This document shows positions 1 to 6,200 of a stretch of DNA of 7,962 nucleotides, piece by piece. Source of the DNA: Fidelibacterota bacterium (GTDB taxonomy: Bacteria > Fidelibacterota > UBA2242); NCBI GenBank assembly GCA_003645845.1, contig QNCV01000105.1:1-7962 (forward strand). Direction: 5' to 3'. The translations under genes were made by a program, and so were the position numbers. Every line of letters begins with the position of its first letter. Position 1 is the stretch's first letter. The notes beneath the pieces were generated by a model, which was given only the letters and a program-made list of their open reading frames with translations, made no database searches and was not told the origin of the DNA.

Positions 1-145
1 CCTCACCCCGACGAAAGGCTACAATCTCACCCGGTTGAGGCGCCTGCTCGCCAAAAGAACCGGTTTCAATAATAAGCATAGCTCCCGGCGAAATCACCGG
101 GAGCATACTATTTCCTTTTGATGTTATCCGAATAATTCGGTTCAA
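1..145 (-). CDS. S24/S26-type serine peptidase, N-terminal part (cut by window edge)
   Basis: Only the first 48 codons are inside the window. They include 'GNSMLPVISPGAMLIIE' (residues 11-27) and then 'QPGEIVAFRR' (about 37-46). This is the arrangement of signal-peptidase-I/LexA-like S24/S26 peptidases: the Ser-Met box (nucleophile would be Ser13), a Pro-Gly turn, and the 'GDIV' strand. The Lys of the dyad would lie beyond base 1. An in-frame stop at 184-182 bounds the frame. The only usual start between it and the Ser box is TTG at 145, which has an AGGA ten bases upstream. There is no room for an N-terminal membrane anchor, unlike housekeeping LepB, so this is probably a short soluble or accessory member. 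It follows the 940-residue gene by 68 nt on the same strand and is probably in the same operon. The family call is fairly firm; the substrate is unknown. Processing of the nearby small peptide is a hypothesis only. Confidence 0.68.
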   Translation of the reverse strand, partial: MNRIIRITSKGNSMLPVISPGAMLIIETGSFGEQAPQPGEIVAFRRGE

Positions 146-155
146 TTTGACAGAT

Positions 156-159
156 TCCT
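156..159 (-). promoter_or_regulatory. Ribosome-binding site supporting the TTG start of the S24/S26 peptidase
   Basis: Read on the minus strand this is AGGA within GAGAGCAGGA, ten bases before the TTG at 145. The spacing is slightly long but acceptable. No ATG or GTG precedes the catalytic Ser box in this frame, so this site decides the start. It overlaps one arm of a possible hairpin (158-163 with 189-194). Confidence 0.4.
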
Positions 160-213
160 GCTCTCTTGGTTCAAAGGCATATTACTTTGAGCAGTCATTC
201 GTTTCTTCCGGAC

Positions 214-3036
214 CTACTTGATTAAAAGCATCTTACGGGTAAATGTCCGACCACCAGCCTGAAGCCTGTATAGATAAACACCGGTGCCAACCATGGTTCC
301 GCTGTGATCACGACCATTCCATTCCAGGTTATATAGGCCGGCATTCTGATAAGAATTTACAAGCGTGTTAATCAGATGACCTTTAATGTCGTAAATCGTC
401 AGATTGACCCTGGCGTTTTCCGGCAGCTGATACTGCAGGCGGGTTGTAGCGTTGAAGGGATTCGGGTAATTCGGAAGCAGGCGAAACTCAGTGGCCCGGT
501 TGCGTTCACTATTGATTCCCACAGCTCCTTCCGGCTCCGCCGCTACAACAGTATAATAGAGTGTACCGTCGTCATCGGCTGGTGTCGTCACCATATACTC
601 TGCATTCGCCAACATGTCCGTACGAGTATCGTTTTGATAATCAACGAGAATCAATTCCCAACCGGCTGGAAACTGACTGGTATCCCAGCTGATAGTAAGT
701 TTCTGATTTGCAGCTTTATAATAGGCCAGGTTAAAATCCCAGGCAATCACATCAGCAGACGGCCGGATATCATAGGCCGCTTTCATGGGATTCTGAGGCC
801 AGTAATTCAGCGGATTATTCTCCAGATGATGCGGAAAGTAAATATCCACCCAGGCATCGAGATTCGGCGTAAAGTTCCGGGCGTCTTCCGTGTCGAACAT
901 ATCGGATGACACTAAACTGACGCCAAATCCGTTATAGGTGTCTTTCAGCCGGTTTTCACTGTCTTTTACCGAAACAGGCACAAACCATTCCACGGGATTA
1001 TCCGATAAGGCAACAGTGGGATACCTGTAGTAGTCAGATGAAGATTTGGCAAGACCTCCTTTTTTACTCCCAGTAGTTCTGGTAATAGTCACTGTTTCGT
1101 TATTTCCCGGAGAGGTTACCTTATTATCAAACTCCTTAAATTCCACGAATTTCAGGTAATTCGGCTGTGTACCCAAGCTTCTAACGGTAAAGGAATAGCT
1201 CGTGTTATTTTGAACACTGGTGAATGTAGCCCGGAATCCCTTGTAGGTAAAAGATTGACCTGCTGTCAGAACCTGTTCACCATGCCCATTGCCTTCGACT
1301 TCAATTTTTACCTTAACTTCGTCGCCGCCGCCGGCATTGACACCGACGCTAAACTGATCGGTTTCGATTGCGCCGTCGGTGCCCAGAGGATCACTGCAGT
1401 GTTCAAATTTGATATTTTTATCTCCACCGCCATACTTTGAATCATATGTAACCTCTTCGGACGGGCTGCTGCCGAATTCAATCGGCGGCGTCTTAAGCTC
1501 CAGAGTCGTAACCTGAACGCCCCCCAAGAGGCTGCGAAGCGAACTGTAGGTTTCGCCACAGGTAGGTGAATCGAGAGTCTGATCATCACCGAAGCGGAAC
1601 TTGACCGCCTCCAATACTGCCGACCCGGAACTGGCAACATCAATGACATAGTCACCGCCATCTTCACTAATCAGGGTGACAGTAAACCCCAGTCCGTCAG
1701 ATACTGCCGTGCCTTCTTCGCTCAGCGCAATCCAATTCGAAGAATCATTAGCCACCGTGAAGGTCTTAAAAGAGAGCTCGTCATTATCGTCACCGGTCAG
1801 AGAAATCAGGAAGCGATCGGTTTCAATCGCGCCGCCATCGCCCAGATCGGCCTCAGAGCCGCCGGCTTCGGCGTCATAAAACCTGATGATCGGTTTGTTG
1901 GTCTCACCTACGGGACAGAGAGTCACATCATTTTTACTGATTGCTTCCATAATGGTAAAAGACCCCCATACCTGGCCAGGGCCGATTGCTACAGAACAAC
2001 TGGTATGAATCTCACAGTCAAATGTACCACAGCCACACTTACTGCTGGCATTATCCACATAAATTCGAATTTTCGGTCCCATTGATTGCTTGTTTTGCTT
2101 TCCATAAAACTCAAATTCGCCGCCGGGTGAGACGTTTCCTTTGAATAATTTGCGCCAACGATGGTCATATACCGTAACCAGAGCGGGTGAATAATCACCA
2201 TCATAGCGGAGTTTCAAATATTTCATCTCACCGATATCATGATCCGGACAGGTGCCGCAGCCGCTACCGCCGCCGTCTTCGCTGGTTTCGATGTCGCAGG
2301 CCACATCATAGACTACATATTCGGTCTGTTCGGGGTTTAACTGTTCCACCCAATAACCGTCCCAGACCTTTAGATTTCCGCCATTAGTCGCATTATATGA
2401 GGTGTACTCATCACCGTCCCAGAGATATGCATATTGAGAAACCAGTCCCATATTGACAGCCTGTTGCAGGGATACTTCCCGATTACCATTAATCCGGTAG
2501 CAGGCATTTTTCCAGTCAATGTCAAACAGGAATGGATTTGAAACCATACTGATGCCGGGATAGGCATGGCCCTGCACGGTTTCCGGCGGATCAATGGCTA
2601 CATAAACCGGCGCTTCCTGATCAGCCGGCGTTCCGGTGAGGGAAAAATTGTCCACCGTGTTGGCGGAACTCTGCGCCAGCCAGTAACCGTAACCCGGTTC
2701 AATATCATGGGGGCTGCCCTGCTCGGCTTTGCTGCCGGTATAGGCCTGGGTGCTATGATCCCAGACATACTCCTCCTCGCCATAGCGGTAATAGGTCTGA
2801 TCGCCGATGTTCCAGCGGGAGAAGCGCCACCATTCGCCCACACTGTCGCCGCCACCAAAAACCGGTCCCAGCACTGCACCGGGGTCACTGTTTTCGAAAT
2901 TCAGCGGTATCCCGATCAGCATCATTTTGGCTTTGGGAAAATTCTCATAAGTAATAGTCTGCTGTTGAGAAAATACCAGACCGGTCAGAAGCGCCACTCC
3001 AATCAATAGCATAAAATAGGTTTTTTTCGTTTTCAT
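214..3036 (-). CDS. Large T9SS-exported modular surface protein (940 aa)
   Basis: The protein is probably exported and then delivered outside the cell by T9SS. Residues 1-23 are a signal peptide (KTKK, then a hydrophobic core, ending near 'VFSQ'). Residues 30-245 form a module shared with the 1122-residue neighbour ('RFSRW', 'GYGYW', 'SNPF', 'YNATNGG', 'WDGYWVEQL'). Residues 258-378 are a Cys-rich beta insert ('EIHTSCSVAIGPGQVWGSF') like the domain I recall as DUF7467. Two 'GAIETDxF' beta domains follow at 400-482 and 553-636. Residues 676-832 are the second shared module ('YNGFG', 'VDIYFPH', 'YDIRP'). Residues 851-940 are a type A sorting domain ('NYPNPFN', 'GVYLYRLQ', final 'KMLLIK'). No catalytic motif is evident, so a structural, adhesive or ligand-binding role is likely. 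The start is chosen for the signal peptide; its Shine-Dalgarno is weak (GTGAGA), and a 15-codon ORF with a better site overlaps the ATG. Confidence 0.9.
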   Translation of the reverse strand: MKTKKTYFMLLIGVALLTGLVFSQQQTITYENFPKAKMMLIGIPLNFENSDPGAVLGPVFGGGDSVGEWWRFSRWNIGDQTYYRYGEEEYVWDHSTQAYTGSKAEQGSPHDIEPGYGYWLAQSSANTVDNFSLTGTPADQEAPVYVAIDPPETVQGHAYPGISMVSNPFLFDIDWKNACYRINGNREVSLQQAVNMGLVSQYAYLWDGDEYTSYNATNGGNLKVWDGYWVEQLNPEQTEYVVYDVACDIETSEDGGGSGCGTCPDHDIGEMKYLKLRYDGDYSPALVTVYDHRWRKLFKGNVSPGGEFEFYGKQNKQSMGPKIRIYVDNASSKCGCGTFDCEIHTSCSVAIGPGQVWGSFTIMEAISKNDVTLCPVGETNKPIIRFYDAEAGGSEADLGDGGAIETDRFLISLTGDDNDELSFKTFTVANDSSNWIALSEEGTAVSDGLGFTVTLISEDGGDYVIDVASSGSAVLEAVKFRFGDDQTLDSPTCGETYSSLRSLLGGVQVTTLELKTPPIEFGSSPSEEVTYDSKYGGGDKNIKFEHCSDPLGTDGAIETDQFSVGVNAGGGDEVKVKIEVEGNGHGEQVLTAGQSFTYKGFRATFTSVQNNTSYSFTVRSLGTQPNYLKFVEFKEFDNKVTSPGNNETVTITRTTGSKKGGLAKSSSDYYRYPTVALSDNPVEWFVPVSVKDSENRLKDTYNGFGVSLVSSDMFDTEDARNFTPNLDAWVDIYFPHHLENNPLNYWPQNPMKAAYDIRPSADVIAWDFNLAYYKAANQKLTISWDTSQFPAGWELILVDYQNDTRTDMLANAEYMVTTPADDDGTLYYTVVAAEPEGAVGINSERNRATEFRLLPNYPNPFNATTRLQYQLPENARVNLTIYDIKGHLINTLVNSYQNAGLYNLEWNGRDHSGTMVGTGVYLYRLQAGGRTFTRKMLLIK
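217..486 (-). other. T9SS type A sorting domain of the 940-aa protein
   Basis: Residues 851-940 match the Por secretion tail/FlgD-Ig-like pattern: 'NYPNPFN' opening, 'LTIYDIKGHLINTL' strand pair, 'LEWNGRDHSG', 'GTGVYLYRL', and a terminal 'RKMLLIK'. In known T9SS cargo this domain directs passage across the outer membrane and is then removed, with anchoring or release of the passenger. Its presence is seen directly; secretion by T9SS follows from the family. Confidence 0.9.
541..1011 (-). repeat. Shared module B, copy in the 940-aa gene
   Basis: Residues about 676-832 match residues about 859-1013 of the 1122-residue protein. Landmarks are 'SENxxxDxYNGFG', 'DARNxTP', 'VDIYFPH', 'NYWxxNPxKAxYDIRP', 'WDF' and 'TDM'. 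It looks like a beta-rich domain just before the sorting signal. I do not recognise a named family. Confidence 0.85.
1129..1839 (-). repeat. Two copies of an 'ETDxF' beta domain in the 940-aa protein
   Basis: Copy 1 (residues 400-482, bases 1591-1839) begins 'DGGAIETDRFLISL', has 'GFTVTLISEDGGDYVIDV' and ends 'VKFRF'. Copy 2 (residues 553-636, bases 1129-1380) begins 'TDGAIETDQFSVGV', has 'GFRATFTSVQNNTSYSFTV' and ends 'VEFKEF'. The start is also conserved in DNA: compare the bases near 1350-1380 with 1810-1839. A third, more diverged copy lies in the 1122-residue protein (4228-4488). Confidence 0.6.
1903..2265 (-). other. Cysteine-rich beta domain (DUF7467-like) inserted in the 940-aa protein
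   Basis: Residues about 258-378 open with 'GCGTCPDHDIGEMKYLKLRY'. The key landmarks after that are 'SPGGEFEFYG', 'CGCGTFDCEIHTSCSVAIG' and 'VWGSF'. Cysteines at 260, 263, 334, 336, 341, 347 and 374, plus 247 just before, suggest disulfides or a metal site. The 'IHTSCSxxIGPG' string resembles a domain I recall from secreted proteins of many phyla. The Pfam name is from memory and is less certain than the motif. The 1122-residue paralogue lacks this block. Confidence 0.5.
2302..2949 (-). repeat. Shared module A, copy in the 940-aa gene
   Basis: Residues about 30-245 align along their length with residues about 483-698 of the 1122-residue protein. Shared landmarks in order are 'YENxP', 'IPL', 'GPxFGG', 'WRFSRW', 'GYGYW/GFGYW', 'NPF ... 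DWK', 'YNATNGG' and 'WDGxWVEQL'. DNA similarity is still visible, for example AACTGTTCCACCCAA at 2340-2354 and at 4589-4603. Confidence 0.85.
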
Positions 3037-3080
3037 AATATTCTCACTTTCATAAGATTCGTGAATTGAATCATCTTCAT
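3033..3080 (-). other. 15-codon mini-ORF overlapping the start of the 940-aa gene (possible coupling ORF)
   Basis: It encodes MKMIQFTNLMKVRIL and then TGA, which overlaps the ATG of the 940-residue gene in an ATGA arrangement. It has a better ribosome-binding site (GGAG, six bases from its ATG) than the large gene itself. This layout is typical of translational coupling, but an ORF this short can arise by chance. A function for the peptide itself is not claimed. Confidence 0.3.
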
Positions 3081-3095
3081 AGAACTCTCCACGGT

Positions 3096-3233
3096 TTACA
3101 TAGGCGGTGGCGGTTCATCGGGAATATAGTTGGTCTGCAGTTCAATCACGATTTCCCGTTTCTGAATAATCCGGGGAGCATCATAATCAGATTTTTCATC
3201 AACATTTTGAATATTTAGCTTTTTGTCTTCCAT
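3096..3233 (-). CDS. 45-residue peptide with YxxPxI leader-like motif; candidate RiPP precursor
   Basis: I do not recognise a named family. The peptide has a charged N-terminus (MEDKKLNIQN), then 'YDAPRIIQKREIVIELQT' (residues 17-34), and a Pro-rich acidic tail ending 'PDEPPPPM'. It has no Cys, signal peptide or membrane segment. Tyr17, Pro20, Ile22 and Thr34 match the layout of YxxPxL...T leaders bound by PqqD-type RRE domains in lasso and other modified-peptide systems. The usual Gly four residues after the Leu/Ile is Arg26 here. The ATG has AGGA seven bases upstream. The gene lies 34 nt after the 1122-residue gene and 59 nt before the 940-residue gene, so it is co-transcribed with them. 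The ten residues after Thr34-Asn35 are short for a lasso core, so any modification chemistry is unknown. Alternatives are a small regulatory or accessory peptide of the surface proteins. That it is a gene is likely; precursor status is inference. Confidence 0.65.
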   Translation of the reverse strand: MEDKKLNIQNVDEKSDYDAPRIIQKREIVIELQTNYIPDEPPPPM

Positions 3234-3240
3234 AACATTT

Positions 3241-3244
3241 TCCT
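3241..3244 (-). promoter_or_regulatory. Ribosome-binding site of the 45-residue peptide
   Basis: On the minus strand this is AGGA within AAAGGAAAATGTT, seven bases before the ATG at 3233. It is the main evidence, with the tight spacing to both neighbours, that the short frame is translated. Confidence 0.6.
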
Positions 3245-3267
3245 TTATGTTATTAGATTTCATTATC

Positions 3268-6200
3268 TTATTTAAGCAACAACATTTTATTGGTTAGGGT
3301 CATTGTCGGCGTCGACAATTTGGTCAGATAGACTCCGCTGGCCACCGGTTGACCGGCATTGTCTGTTCCGTTCCACTGAATCCGGTAGTCTCCGGCAGTC
3401 TTGTTTCCCGACCAGAGAGTTTTGACCCGTTTGCCTTGTAAACTATAAACAGCCAGCATCACATATTCCTCATGGGGAACCTGGAACCGGATAGTCGTCG
3501 TCGGATTAAAGGGATTCGGGTAATTTTGCTCCAGTACAAACGCCGACGGTATCGTTTCTACCTGGCCTTGAATTCCCGTAGTACTCAGATCCGCACGAAT
3601 AGCGATAATTTGAAAGGACTTTGTCTGGAAACCGTTTCCAGAAGGCGTCGTAACGCTGAGGCTGCCGGTACTGATCATATCGGTCACTGTCTGGGTTTCC
3701 ATATCAATCAGCGACAGGCTCACGTCGTCATGTACATTACTAAGATCCCAGGTAATAGTACAGACCTGGTTGCTGAAGTTGTAGCTGGAAACCGTAAAGT
3801 CCCAGACTGTTGTGTCGGTGCCTGGTCGTATATCGTAACAGGCTTTGATCGGATTACCTTTCCAGTAATTTACCATATCATCAGGATTATTATGCGGAAA
3901 ATATATATCAACAAAAGAGTAAAGGTACGGGGTAATATTGCGCGCATCGTTAACATCATACGTTGAATAAGCGCCCGTCTGATGACCAAATCCATTATAG
4001 CTGTCTCTGACGGTGTTTTCCGAATTACTGATCTTTAAACTGGCAAACCAGTCGCCGGATTCCGTATCCATTGTTTTCGAAAAAGGATTGTCCTTCACAT
4101 CGGGTGCCGATTTTGCCAAATCAACATTGACTGGCGGCACTTTCAAACGCAATGCAACAGCCGATCGACCAACCGCCCCGATTCTGTTTGCCTCATATGT
4201 TGTTCCCGTCAGAGGAGCCGTTTTATCGACATAACAGTAAAATTGAACGCCATACAAAGGGCTGGTATTCGTCGATTCGGTTACGTTAAACAAATAATGA
4301 TCGTCTGTTTTTTCAGCGAGAGTAATACTGAATCCCTGCGTAGTTACAGCGTTGGCCCCTTCGACAGCATAAAGACGCACCCAGCCACTGGGATGATTCA
4401 GATCGTCAACATAAGTCATAATATAAAGAAAAGGTTGATATTCAGCGCTAAAATCAATTCTGAACTGGTCGGTTTCACCCTCTCCGAGAGCAACACTCGG
4501 ATTATGAAAGATCGTGGAATAATCCCAGTTACTATGTTGGGTAACATCATACGTAACCGTGCTTGACGAGCTGCCGATGGAATCGGTCAACTGTTCCACC
4601 CAAAATCCATCCCAGATCAGAAAATCTCCGCCGTTTGTCGCATTGTACGGAATATATTCATACCCGTTCCAGCGATGGGCCCATTGCGAAATAAGTCCTT
4701 CGCTGTTTGCCTCTAATAAGGATTTTTCCACCGTTCCCGAAGACGTGGTAACTTCCACCTCGGCGTCTTTCCAGTCAATAACCATGGGAAATGGGTTCGC
4801 CAGCTGGTTCAACCCAGGGTGATCGTCTCCCTGCGGCGGATTAACCGGAATATAATAGGCTTCCGTCGTATCTACGACAAAGCCGGTAATGCAAAAATCA
4901 ATAGCTGAAGCATAGCGATTGTAAAACCAGTATCCAAAGCCCGGTTGTGGATTGGGCGGGTCGCCGTGCCATCCGCCATCGTAATCGGGTTCACCCCAGC
5001 GAACATAGGTATTCCAGGTGATATCCCAGCGAGAGAACCGCCATCGTGTATTTTGAACATTATTTGTCTCATCGCTCCATTCCGGTCCGCCAAAATAGGG
5101 TCCGAAAATATCATCCGGATTATTACTGACCGTTTCCAGCGGAAGACCCAGAAATACCCAGCGTTCATAAGGCATATTTTCATAATACAGTTCGCTGTAT
5201 TGCGGCACAACAATTCCGGCGGCATAGGTCAGCCAGTTATCGTTCCAGTTGGTCGTCAGTACACGGATTTCCTTGGGTGAGTAAATCTTAACATAGGGAG
5301 CGGCGTTACCGTCGGCCAGAGCATACCAGGTATCCCGATCAACCTGCAAATCGTACACATCATTCGTATTCAGGGTAACAGATTCATTAATAATGCTGCC
5401 ACCGTGATCAGTATCGATGATATCCACCCGGGCATCTTCATCGATTGTCGTAATAATGACATGACTGAGACGTTCCTCATCGCCGCCCCATGATGGAGGC
5501 GGAATAAATACCATATAGTAATGGCCTGCTCCGTAACCGTACTCCGAAGATATATACGAAGCGTCATCGGAAGTACTCAGCGATCCCGATTCCAGCCAGG
5601 TCCCGGTAAACGCAGCTACGGGCGCCGAGGCTTCCAGTTTAAACAATTCCTGGGTATAGCCGATGCTATTATCGCCAAAATAATCGTAGTGATCCCAGGC
5701 GTCGAGCGCAACATTACTTAACAGCGTCTCCCACTGAGTTCCATTCCAGCAGGACAGATTAAACGTCGCAGATTCGCTATAGGTATTGATTTTGATCTCT
5801 TTTTCATTGTTGTAATTATCGGGAAGATACATATAGAATTCGCGGCCGGTATTACGCCCGTTAACATTCATCACATAGCAACCGCCATCGCGTCCGCTAT
5901 TGGATTGACCCAAAGATCCCACCATAACCGTTACCGAATCATCGGCATGAACATGATAGGTTCGTCCGGAATGGGTATAATTAAGGACATTCTGACCCTT
6001 AACAGCCAAAAGGTCTTCTCCACGGTTCAGGACACCTGACCAGTGAACTTCACCGGCCCCAACGGGAACTACCGAGGAATAACCGGAATCGGTCTTTCGT
6101 ACTTCGGTGATATCTTCAACCAGCACATTGGCGCCATCTGCATAGCTCATGACATTCAAGCGCCAGTCCGACACGTGGGAGCTGTAGGGCACGAAAACAT

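Noticed and set aside
376..909. Open plus-strand frame of 177 codons
   Set aside because: It lies opposite the clear sorting domain and module B of the 940-residue protein and shows no domain or ribosome-binding site of its own.
3096..3233. Calling the 45-residue peptide a lasso peptide precursor outright
   Set aside because: The leader motif lacks the Gly, the region after the Thr is too short, and the acidic residues are in the wrong place for ring closure. No cyclase is visible in the window.
3234..3267. Terminator after the 1122-residue gene
   Set aside because: The 34-nt gap has no GC-rich stem or T-tract; it carries only the ribosome-binding site of the small peptide.
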